The notes under the pieces were generated by a model, which did not search any database, had not been told where the DNA came from, and worked only from the letters and a program-made list of their open reading frames with translations. A DNA stretch of 64,000 nucleotides, taken from the NCBI RefSeq assembly GCF_000497045.1, contig NW_015961992.1, positions 498,259 to 562,258 of the forward strand, in the 5' to 3' direction. The position numbers were made by a program, and so were the translations under genes. This document shows, piece by piece, positions 47,584 through 55,970 of this stretch. Origin of the DNA: Kalmanozyma brasiliensis GHG001. Its lineage: Eukaryota; Basidiomycota; Ustilaginomycetes; Ustilaginales. Position 1 is the first letter of the stretch, and each line of letters starts with the position of its first letter.

Positions 47584-49077
47584 ATGTCATCCGCTTCCGT
47601 AGATACCAAGTCCGTGGCAGGGTCGAGCCAATCGATCGAGAAGCGCAAGGTGGATCCCAATGTGCTCGCAGCCATCCAGCGTGCGACGCCGCCCAAGATC
47701 AAGCATTTGCGACCCATGCTGCGTCTCATCCTGTTCCAGCTCTACTTCTTCCCGACGTCGTTCATCGCCATTCCGCTGTACATGCTTCGATGCATCATCC
47801 CGTACTTCCGTCTCAACAAGAACTGGAGCTTCATCTCGGCCGTGTACATCCTCGTCGTACGCCGTGTGATGCGTAATCTCATCCGCTTCGGCGTCCAACC
47901 CATTGTGCCACGCAAGGGAGGTCTTCGAGACCGCAATACCCTCGTCGCTACCATCGTCGGCTGCCTCAACCTCTCGGGACCTGGCGGCTCGGTGGTGCTC
48001 GCTAAGGAGAACGTCAAGGCGCTCAAGCTCAACGCTACGCACGGCCGACCCGACAAGGTGTGGATCCCACCTGCGGGACCCGAGTACCTCGACGGCATCC
48101 TCGCCGTCAAGACGGGTCCCAGCGACCGACGCCGAATTGTCACGGACGACTACACGGGTCCACCCTTGCTGGAAGCAAAGTGGCTCAAGTGGAGCGTTCG
48201 TGCGCTTTGGTTCACACACAAGCCCCATGTGGTGCCGTCACAGCTTGGCGCGAAGAACAAGCCCAACCGACCCGTGATCTGCTACTTCCACGGAGGTGCT
48301 GGTGTCACATTCAACGCCGGTGATCTGCACATGGGTCAGAACCTGGCCAAAAACTTCGCGCGAACGGCCGGCGTCGACATCTTCTCGGTCGACTACAACC
48401 TGGCACCGTTCGCCCCCTCGCCTGTACAGCTGTACCAGGCCTTGTCGGCGTATCTGCACCTGCTCAACGACTTTGGCTACTCTCCGGATCAGATCTACAT
48501 TGGCGGCGACAGTCACGGCTCGTGGATGACGCTGCAGCTCGAGCGCTACCTTCGCTCGTACAAGCATTTGCTGTTTGCCGATCCCGACAACTTCAAGATC
48601 CCCGGTCTGGTGCTGCTCTCGCCCTGGATCGCACCGCAAGACCTGTCATTCAAGAGCCGAGAGGCCAACGTGGGGACCGACATCATTGACCTCTCGTATG
48701 AGAGCTGGGGAGTGGCGGCGCAGGGCCTGCACAAGCTTCCTTACCCCATCACGGACCCGTGGAACACGCACTCGAACAAGACGCCAGCCGAATTGGCTGC
48801 GATGCCACCATGCTTCATTGCCAACGGAGGCGGCGAAACCCTGTTGGACGAAGGTCAGCACTTTGCCAACCTGCTGCGCAAGGCCAAGAACCTACCCACG
48901 TCGACTTCAAACCAGAGAGTCGTGCTGAGCCCTGGCGAGCTCAACTGCAAGGTGGTTCACCACGTCTACCCACACCAGGTGCACGACTACTTTACCGTCG
49001 ACACCGAGATCTCCAAGGCGGTCAAGGTGTACAAGCAGATTGGCACGTGGATCAAGTTCACGCGCACTCTGCTCTGA
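47584..49077 (+). CDS. Alpha/beta hydrolase, hormone-sensitive lipase family (fold-3), membrane-associated
   Basis: This is a 497-residue single-exon protein. A hydrophobic segment at about 45-75 (LRLILFQLYFFPTSFIAIPL) suggests a membrane anchor. The catalytic part has the oxyanion-hole HGG in ICYFHGGAGVTF, the nucleophile serine in YIGGDSHGSW (GDSHG in place of the usual GDSAG), an acidic candidate in GGGETLLDEG and the catalytic His in HQVHDYFTVD. VDYNLAPFAPSPVQL matches the family's Y-x-LAP motif. Relatives are lipases, steryl-acetate esterases and arylacetamide deacetylases; the substrate here cannot be told. The His inside the nucleophile elbow is a less common variant. The start is the first ATG and there is no intron. 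Confidence 0.85.
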   Translation: MSSASVDTKSVAGSSQSIEKRKVDPNVLAAIQRATPPKIKHLRPMLRLILFQLYFFPTSFIAIPLYMLRCIIPYFRLNKNWSFISAVYILVVRRVMRNLIRFGVQPIVPRKGGLRDRNTLVATIVGCLNLSGPGGSVVLAKENVKALKLNATHGRPDKVWIPPAGPEYLDGILAVKTGPSDRRRIVTDDYTGPPLLEAKWLKWSVRALWFTHKPHVVPSQLGAKNKPNRPVICYFHGGAGVTFNAGDLHMGQNLAKNFARTAGVDIFSVDYNLAPFAPSPVQLYQALSAYLHLLNDFGYSPDQIYIGGDSHGSWMTLQLERYLRSYKHLLFADPDNFKIPGLVLLSPWIAPQDLSFKSREANVGTDIIDLSYESWGVAAQGLHKLPYPITDPWNTHSNKTPAELAAMPPCFIANGGGETLLDEGQHFANLLRKAKNLPTSTSNQRVVLSPGELNCKVVHHVYPHQVHDYFTVDTEISKAVKVYKQIGTWIKFTRTLL

Positions 49078-49184
49078 GTTGCTGCTCTGTCGTACATATC
49101 TACATCAATGCTCGAGTATCATTGGAATAGCACGATCAGTTTTGACTGACAGTATGAACGATTGAAGATCGAAGCTAGACGCGG

Positions 49185-49853
49185 TTATGAATCATCGTTT
49201 GAATCATCCTTAGGTTTGAACTCGACTCGATGGACAGCTTCGTTGTGCAACCGCTGCTTTTTTGCCTCTGGTTCTCCGTTGGATCTGTCCGCACTTGAGG
49301 CGGTGGTGGTGACTTTGCTCGGATCTTTGCCTTTGAGCGCTGCCTGTGCTTTCATAGCTGCGAGCTTCTTCTTTTCACGCTTTGCGCGGTTCTTGTCCGT
49401 CTTGGCTTCGTCTTTCTCCTGGATCTGGGCTCGTTTCCGTTCAAACTCTTCTTGTTCCGTGAGCTGTAGGGTCAGAAGGGTTGGATCGAGTCAGTCGGCT
49501 GCATGCGACCTCAAGGCTCGTTCGAGGGTATCGTGGTCACTCACCTTTAGATTTTGCTCTTCCATAAGCTGGATCCGTTCGTTTTCTCGCCGACGTTGTT
49601 GCTTGTACACGTGAAACTCGCCTGAGCCAGCACCTGCACTCGAGCCGGTGACGTTCTTCATCACATCGCGTGGCGGTCGTATTGACTTCTCCTTAGGACC
49701 GTCTGGGATGCGAATTTCCTTGTCGGGATTGGCAAGCAGCTTGGAGATGGCTTGCGCTTGCCTCTCGTGCGGCGAGAGTTTTCCTTTCCTGGCGGAAGAG
49801 TCCATGGCGCTGCGAGACGAGGATGCCTCGTTCGCGTCTGGAGAAGCCGGCAT
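49185..49853 (-). CDS. PRKRIP1-like (DUF1168) spliceosome-associated protein, one intron
   Basis: Exons are 49853-49545 and 49463-49185; the 81-nt intron has GTGAGT...CTACAG ends and splicing joins EEQNLK to LTEQEEFERKR. The product has 195 residues. The conserved core is ISKLLANPDKEIRIPDGPKE, SGEFHVYKQQRRRENER and the long charged helix EFERKRAQIQEKDEAKTDKN, RAKREKKKLAAMKAQ. This fits PRKRIP1/C114, which in animals bridges U2 snRNP and other parts of the catalytic spliceosome with a long helix. The C-terminus is acidic (KPKDDSNDDS). The start chosen is the ATG at 49853; an extension upstream has no conserved character and approaches the VPS16 promoter. It is divergent from VPS16, with 284 bp between starts. 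Confidence 0.87.
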
Positions 49854-50137
49854 GCTGTTCTGAGAGCGACGCGGGGCTGATTGACGAGTGTCACTGGGAA
49901 GATATGATCGAAGGAGGGACAGTTTGGTGGATGATGGACGGCTTTCCTCCACCTCAAGCTTCGCGGATGATCCGAGTTCCGCTGACTCGCGCTGTCAGAA
50001 TTGGCTTTGAAACAAGCACATTGCAGCACAGACCACGCCTACTGCCCAACTCACACCCATCATCTCAATCACCGCTGACCCTCTCGTTGAAGCGCGTCCG
50101 AGCCTTCAAGGCCTGCGCACGATTTGTCGCATCCGCC

Positions 50138-53095
50138 ATGGTGCAGGCCAGTCACCCGACCACCGAGTGGACCAGTCTGCAAGACATCTTCTATCGACGC
50201 ACCGAGCTCTACGCGCTCAACTGGGGCATCGACAACCTCGCCGACTACGTCGTCGCAGCATCCAGCAACGGCGGTCTCATTGCCTTGATTCGTGATCCAA
50301 CGCGTCTGGTATCGCTCGGAAAGGCCTCGCTGCTCAAGCCAAAGATCCTCGTCTACACGGCAGCAGGTCAGCTTATCGAAAGCATTCCCTGGGACCCTTC
50401 TCTCCGTATCATCGCACTCGATTTTAACGCACTCGAACAGCTCGTGGTCGTGCTAGAAGAGGGCAACGTACGACTCTATACCCTTCTGTCACCATGTCCT
50501 GTATCAGGTGATCCTGCATCTAGCACATCTTCTTCACGCAATCGCCCACTCCCCATCGAAGCGACCTCGAATTCCTACTACACACAGCACTCGCTTGGCA
50601 CAGAGGCGACAGAGACGGGCATTTTGGATGCTCGCATCTGGGCAGGCGGTCTCGTTGCATTTGTCGGAGCAAGACGATTCGTAGAGTGGCGCTTTCCTGC
50701 TCTCGACGTCGATGCAGATGCGGGCGAGTATGCTGGCGCCATCAGTCTCAGCGGTGGAGGCGACTATGGCTTTGCCTTGCCTTCTTTTGATGACGATGCT
50801 GTTCGGGCGCCTGCTCCGGAGCTGCTTCCGCCCTACGACCAGTCAACATCGTCCGCGGCCAGCTCATCCTCCCTTCCTCCATCCTGGGCTGTCGTACCAC
50901 CAAACGTCTCACACTCCGGCCTTACAACAGTGCTCATCGCCCAAGGCCCAACTCTGCTCTCGCTGACACGCTCAGCTGCGGGTCCATCCTCCATCGATAC
51001 CGCCTGTCAGGACATGCGTCTATCTCGTGGCCCTTTCCATGCCGTACGCCCCTCGCCCAACGGCAAGCTTCTCGCCCTCTTGACCGCCGATCTCATTCTC
51101 TGGGTCGTCAGCTCCGACTTTTCACGCAGTCTCAGCGAGTTCGACATTCGCGCCAGCGAGGCATATGAAGATGCCACTCCCATTGATGATGCGTTTCGAG
51201 CTGGTAGCACAGATCCCGCGTCGGCAGGATCCAGCAAAGGCGGGATTGGCGGCAGTGGTGTTCGCGAGGTGCAGTGGTGCGGCAACAACACCATTGCGCT
51301 CTCTTTCAACGACGAAGTGGTCATGGTCGGACCCTTCGGAGACAACATCCGCTATCCGTATTCTGGGCCCACCCATCTCGTCGGCGAAGTGGACGGCGTC
51401 CGCATCATTGCTTCCGACCGACATGAATTTCTCCAAAAGGTCTCGGATGTGTCCAGCCGCGTCTTCCGCCCGGGTTCCAATGACCCTGCCGCTCTCCTCT
51501 TCGAGGCGGCCGAGCAATTCAGCGCAAAGAGCAGTCGCGCAGACGAAGGGATACGTGCCATCCGTAGCAGCCTTCCCGATGCCGTGGACTGCTGTCTCCG
51601 AGCAGCCGCCTATGAGTGGGACCTGACATGGCAGAAGCGCCTCCTCAAAGCCGCCTCCTTCGGTAAGAGCTTCATCGAGCTCTACGACCCCACTTCCTTC
51701 GTTGAGATGGCAAGGACGCTGCGTGTCCTGAATGCCGCTCGCAACTACCAAATCGGCATCCCCATCTCGTACGAGCAGTACGTCGCAGCAGGTCCAACAG
51801 CGCTACTGTCACGACTGACGGCACAGAACCACCACTTTCTGTCGCTCAAGATTGCTCGTTTCCTCCATATCAGGCCTGACCCCATTCTCAAGCACTGGGC
51901 GAGGGCCAAGATCGCCCGAACCAAACCGGCGCTAGGCGGGTCAGGCTCTGCCATCTCGGCAGCAGAAGAGCGGCTCTGTGCGGATATCGTGCACAAGTTT
52001 CGCATTGCGACAACGCTCAATGAGCGCACTGGCGAGCTGGACGGTGCTGACGAAGATGCGATTGGCGCTCTCAACGGTGGCGACGCGGATCCGTCCACCA
52101 AAAGCAACGCATTAATATTGAGCGATCGCGGTGCGTCAGTCAGCTTCGCCGAGGTCGCATGGACAGCATGGAAAGCAGGCCGAGGCAACCTCGCCACGCG
52201 GCTGCTGGACCACGAGGCTCGCGCCATCGACCAAGTCCCCCTGCTGCTCAACATGCGGGAAGACAAGCTCGCGCTGGTCAAAGCGATCGAGTCAGGCGAT
52301 ACGGATCTCATCTACCACGTCCTACTGCGGCTCAAGAACCAGCTCTCGCGCGGCGACTTCTTCCGCATCATCCAAGCGCCCGTCTCGGACGCGACCGTCA
52401 GCAGCAACGGTCGCATTTCGCGGCAGTATTTGTCATTGGCATCCAACCTCCTCGAGGCGTATGCGAAAGAAGTCGATCGCGATCTGCTTAAAGACTTCTA
52501 CTACCAGGACGACCGGCGGACGGATTCGGCCATCCTAGCGCTGCAAGAGGCCAACTCGATGCAGAACGTCGAAGAGACCGAACTGCCCGAACAGATCTTC
52601 AAGCTCAAGACGGCGATGAAGTTTTTCGGCGACGACAAGGAGCGCGTGCTCGAGGCCAAGCTGGTCGACGAGCAGATTCGCCTACTTGCCTTCCAGTGGG
52701 CCGTTCAGAAAGAGGATGGTGGGAGAAGCACCTTCACCGGTTTGTCGTTGAACGAGACCATTCGCCAGCTCCTGTTCCGCAACATGGCCAAGAAGGCCGA
52801 AAAGCTCCGGTCTGACTTTAAAGTCCCAGATAAAAGGTATTGGAACATCAAGCTGGACACGCTGGTGCAGAGCAAGGATTGGGATGGACTTTGGAGCTTC
52901 GCCCAGTCCAAAAGGTCACCGATCGGATACACGCCGTTTGTCGTCAAGCTGGTGGAGCACAATCACGTGCAGGAGTCGATGCGCTTCGTGCCCAAGATCC
53001 AGGATAAGGCGGATCGCAATGCGTTCACCGCCTACGTGGCAAGGCTGCCCAATCAGGCGACGGCGAACCAGCTCATGGATCGCTTCAACGAATGA
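50138..53095 (+). CDS. VPS16: Vacuolar sorting protein Vps16 (HOPS/CORVET core subunit)
   Basis: This is a 985-residue single-exon protein. The ATG at 50138 begins the conserved start: TEWTSLQDIFYRRTELYALN. The N-terminal beta-propeller (about 1-430) contains LADYVVAASSNGGLIALIRD and KILVYTAAGQLIESIPWDP, with Ser/Pro inserts. The alpha-solenoid Vps16-C part follows: DAVDCCLRAAAYEWDLTWQK, LLKAASFGKSFIELYD, FAEVAWTAWKAGRGNLATRL, LNMREDKLALVKAIESGDT and, near the end, KIQDKADRNAFTAYVARL. Vps16 is one of the four shared subunits of the HOPS and CORVET tethering complexes and binds the SM protein Vps33, driving endosome and vacuole fusion. The open frame upstream of the ATG is antisense to the PRKRIP1-like gene and was discarded. 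Confidence 0.96.
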   Translation: MVQASHPTTEWTSLQDIFYRRTELYALNWGIDNLADYVVAASSNGGLIALIRDPTRLVSLGKASLLKPKILVYTAAGQLIESIPWDPSLRIIALDFNALEQLVVVLEEGNVRLYTLLSPCPVSGDPASSTSSSRNRPLPIEATSNSYYTQHSLGTEATETGILDARIWAGGLVAFVGARRFVEWRFPALDVDADAGEYAGAISLSGGGDYGFALPSFDDDAVRAPAPELLPPYDQSTSSAASSSSLPPSWAVVPPNVSHSGLTTVLIAQGPTLLSLTRSAAGPSSIDTACQDMRLSRGPFHAVRPSPNGKLLALLTADLILWVVSSDFSRSLSEFDIRASEAYEDATPIDDAFRAGSTDPASAGSSKGGIGGSGVREVQWCGNNTIALSFNDEVVMVGPFGDNIRYPYSGPTHLVGEVDGVRIIASDRHEFLQKVSDVSSRVFRPGSNDPAALLFEAAEQFSAKSSRADEGIRAIRSSLPDAVDCCLRAAAYEWDLTWQKRLLKAASFGKSFIELYDPTSFVEMARTLRVLNAARNYQIGIPISYEQYVAAGPTALLSRLTAQNHHFLSLKIARFLHIRPDPILKHWARAKIARTKPALGGSGSAISAAEERLCADIVHKFRIATTLNERTGELDGADEDAIGALNGGDADPSTKSNALILSDRGASVSFAEVAWTAWKAGRGNLATRLLDHEARAIDQVPLLLNMREDKLALVKAIESGDTDLIYHVLLRLKNQLSRGDFFRIIQAPVSDATVSSNGRISRQYLSLASNLLEAYAKEVDRDLLKDFYYQDDRRTDSAILALQEANSMQNVEETELPEQIFKLKTAMKFFGDDKERVLEAKLVDEQIRLLAFQWAVQKEDGGRSTFTGLSLNETIRQLLFRNMAKKAEKLRSDFKVPDKRYWNIKLDTLVQSKDWDGLWSFAQSKRSPIGYTPFVVKLVEHNHVQESMRFVPKIQDKADRNAFTAYVARLPNQATANQLMDRFNE

Positions 53096-53172
53096 TGGCG
53101 GCCAGCTCTTCGCAATCAGAATCATCTGGTCCGTCGTCATTGTCCTACATTGCAATGGTATTGTGCGACGCA

Positions 53173-54717
53173 TCATTGTCCTACTAAGAAAGACCCGCGC
53201 GTTGTGGCGCAAGCATCGCATCGCACGGCCAGGGGCGAGTTGAGAAGCGTGCACACCTGACAGGACCAGTCCCGATCGGGAGATGGTGGTTTTGGGGCTG
53301 GTTTCGCTTGCGCCGCCTGTCGAGACGAGGCCAGTATCGCTTCGTCGTCTGATGAAAGAAGCTCGATTGCCTCAGCTTTTGTATTGCGCAGCGGCTTCTT
53401 TCTTGTCGAAGGTGCAGGGCCGTTCGTGGCTGTAGAGCTGACACTGGGGAGTGAAGCGATCGAGCAAAAGTCCTGCCAGTCGTCGTTGGTCGAGCGAATG
53501 CTTCCACCTTGCTTCAGCTCGTGTTGGCGGTAGAGCCGCGACCGTTCGAGGCGCTGTTGTTGCGATTCGGAGCTGGCGATTGTCGAGTGGTCGGGCTCTT
53601 CCTTGATCCGCAGCGTGCCGTTGGCCGCAGTGCTCGACGTTGTTGAGGCGAGTCCGTCTGCTTCATCCGCAGACGAGTCGTCCAGACGGATGACCAGGCC
53701 GCCTTCCTTGCGGTCCTCCTCGTCTTCTGTCTCGGTCTCAGACTCGGTCACGTCTTCCTCCTTGACTGTCTCTTTACCGCTGCCGGACGGCGAAGACCCG
53801 CTCGAGCCGAGCTTGACTTCCTTCGACTCCTCGGGCCAGAACGTATCGCCTTCTGAAGCCGGCTTGTTCTCGACTGCCTCAGTCTTGAGAGCGGCGAAGC
53901 GCTGCATGGCAGCCTGCGCTCTGAGCTCGCGAGCTGATGCCGTCTGCGTACGTTTGCGGAAGGTCGAGTTTGCATCCGCCTTGTACGCCGAGCTGGACGC
54001 GGACGCCGTCGGAATGTGGTTGTTGCCGTCGACGCGGGAGCCTTGACCGGGCAGCAGTGTCTGCACTCGTCTCCCGCCTTTGGTGTTGGGTGCCGTCTGA
54101 GCTCCCGTATGCAGACTGGGTCCTTTGAAGCCCCTCTTGCGCGACCCAGTGGCGGCAGTGCGACGGCGTTTCCTCGCCCTGCCCTTGCTCGGCTTGCTCT
54201 GGAATGCGCCTCCGCACGAATACTCGGGTAGCCCTTGCAGACTCTGCATGCCGCTCCCGGCCACGAAGGCGTTATCCTCCAGGCGCTGACCCGCCGACCA
54301 GAATCCATCTCCGTAATACCCTCTCCCCTGCAACTCCCTGCACTCGGCCCTCAACTCTTTGTCTAGCTTTCCGTGCTGCGAGGGTATGTGGTTCATATAC
54401 TTGATATGCGCCAGCTCATGGCAGAACACCATGAGCACCCACTGGAGAGGGGCAAAGCTCCCGTCCTGGCGTCGAAGCACCAGCTCGACCGTCTCGCCAT
54501 TGTTCCAGTTGCGACCGGCGAACTCGCGGTTCCACTCAAACTCTTCCAGCGAGTTGATGGCGAAGCCGTGCTTCTTCATGACGGGCTGCACTTGCGCCGC
54601 GAGCTGTTGGAGGCGATGATGCGCCGCATCCCGATCAGAGTACTGGGGAAGAGAGGTGATGTAGTTGATGTGCTTGTTGCGCGAGGTGTCTGGGTCGTTG
54701 AGGCGCAGATGGACCAT
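53173..54717 (-). CDS. WSS1: DNA-dependent metalloprotease Wss1 (SPRTN-like), DNA-protein crosslink repair
   Basis: This is a 514-residue protein. The WLM domain is N-terminal (about 1-160): HINYITSLPQYSDRDAAHH, LVLRRQDGSFAPLQWVLMV, then the zinc-protease site H100-E-L-A-H104-x5-H110 (HELAHIKYMNH) with catalytic Glu101, and GKLDKELRAECRELQGRGYY. The middle is disordered and basic, then acidic. Two SUMO-interaction-like stretches are visible: LVIRLDDSSADE and IELLSSDDE. A RanBP2-type zinc finger ends the protein (WSCQVCTLLNSPLAVRCDAC, about 484-503). In yeast Wss1 digests proteins covalently trapped on DNA and works with SUMO and Cdc48. The ATG at 54717 begins the conserved fold within a few residues. 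It is convergent with VPS16 (77 bp between stops). Confidence 0.94.
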   Translation of the reverse strand: MVHLRLNDPDTSRNKHINYITSLPQYSDRDAAHHRLQQLAAQVQPVMKKHGFAINSLEEFEWNREFAGRNWNNGETVELVLRRQDGSFAPLQWVLMVFCHELAHIKYMNHIPSQHGKLDKELRAECRELQGRGYYGDGFWSAGQRLEDNAFVAGSGMQSLQGLPEYSCGGAFQSKPSKGRARKRRRTAATGSRKRGFKGPSLHTGAQTAPNTKGGRRVQTLLPGQGSRVDGNNHIPTASASSSAYKADANSTFRKRTQTASARELRAQAAMQRFAALKTEAVENKPASEGDTFWPEESKEVKLGSSGSSPSGSGKETVKEEDVTESETETEDEEDRKEGGLVIRLDDSSADEADGLASTTSSTAANGTLRIKEEPDHSTIASSESQQQRLERSRLYRQHELKQGGSIRSTNDDWQDFCSIASLPSVSSTATNGPAPSTRKKPLRNTKAEAIELLSSDDEAILASSRQAAQAKPAPKPPSPDRDWSCQVCTLLNSPLAVRCDACATTRGSFLVGQ

Positions 54718-55297
54718 TGTTGTCGATCACGATAGCGTCCGCGTCAGCCGCTGGAAGACATCGTTGGCCTGACTACGGAGAGAGCGGCTAGACAGCTCCA
54801 AGTAGCGTGCTGAGCACTTCAACGTGATGCTGGTTCGAGGGTTGATGGCGAGAACAACACCATGCCGCGACTCAGCTTTGTGACTTTTGGAAGATGTGGA
54901 GGAGGCTGCAAAAAAAGATCGACGGCAATAGGGAGCGGTCTAACAAAGATGAGAAATTCCGCCGTCAGAGGCAGCATCGACGCAGACCCCAGCCCCCTTG
55001 GAGAGAGCTTCGACCCCATGAAACACTCTTCCGCCCCAGTGTTGCTTGCTCGACCGAGCACAAGCGCTAAGGATTGAGACTTGACCCACGTTCCTTATCA
55101 CGAGACAAGGTAGACGGATCAACGAGGGCCGACAAGACGGGTGTCGGCAGTCGGCAATGGTCAGCTTTTGAAAGCGAGTCGCGAGCTCGCCAGGACGGGG
55201 TCGCGGTACTGCCAAGCCTGCTATCTTGCTGTTGCCGACCACGCCGCTTTGCTGCAAGTCGCCGTACCTTTAGGGAAGCGATGCGATGCGACGCGGA

Positions 55298-55319
55298 CAA
55301 GATCTGGCACCAGATCTTG
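55298..55319. repeat. Perfect 22-bp palindrome (10-bp arms, 2-bp spacer)
   Basis: The arms CAAGATCTGG and CCAGATCTTG flank CA. It is too short for a terminator call in a eukaryote and could be a protein-binding site or chance. Confidence 0.5.
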
Positions 55320-55879
55320 CTGTCACGCCATCTCGAGGTGGACCGCGCGCAAGCTGCGAGTAGGATGCAGATGACAAAGCGATGGATAGACGAATGCAAT
55401 CGCTTGAGATCTTCAAAAAGGCACACAGGAACAATAGAAACTCGCTTCGCCTGACTGGGTTCGACCCCCGCTCGCTTAGACACCGCGTAGCTCGAAATCA
55501 GCCAGATCGGGAGCAACACGATGCGCCCTCGGCGTTCCCGTCTGCGCTTCGGTAGCGAGCGTCCCTCGGATGGGAGGCATCGTCGTAACGCGCTCTCGCT
55601 TGGGTAAAAGCGTTTCGACATGACCTTTCAACAGGCTTTGACCGCTCCATGCGCATTACTACTGTTGGTCGCGAGCTCGCCGCTAGAAGGTGCTTGAGAA
55701 TCGGGATGGGATCGCACGCTACTGATAGCAATTGCGATCCTTGCTTTCGACCGCAAAGCTTCGAGACCACGATGTTGTCCCCTGAAGTGACAGCCACTGC
55801 ATTGGCAGAGGGTATCAAGTCGCCATGACGATGATGAGTCAGTGACAGAGCAACGTCGGCTCTTGATCGTGTACCAATT

Positions 55880-55970
55880 TCCTCCTTTTTTCCTTTTTTT
55901 CTTTTCTTTTTTTTTTCTACCTTCTCTTTTTCTTTCTTTTATTTTTCCCATTTTTCCTTCTTTCCCCCGA
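55880..55970 (+). repeat. Polypyrimidine (T/C) tract
   Basis: About 90 bases consist nearly only of T and C, with T-runs up to nine or more. It is the strongest low-complexity sequence in the window. Confidence 0.7.

Noticed and set aside
54862..55077. 71-codon ORF starting MPRLSFVTFGRCGGGCKK
   Set aside because: The Cys/Gly/Lys start looked like a zinc-ribbon ribosomal protein, but no second cysteine pair follows and the antisense frame is equally open.
55450..55500. GGGTTCGACCCCC resembling a tRNA T-arm
   Set aside because: The stem does not pair fully and there are no D-arm or acceptor partners upstream.
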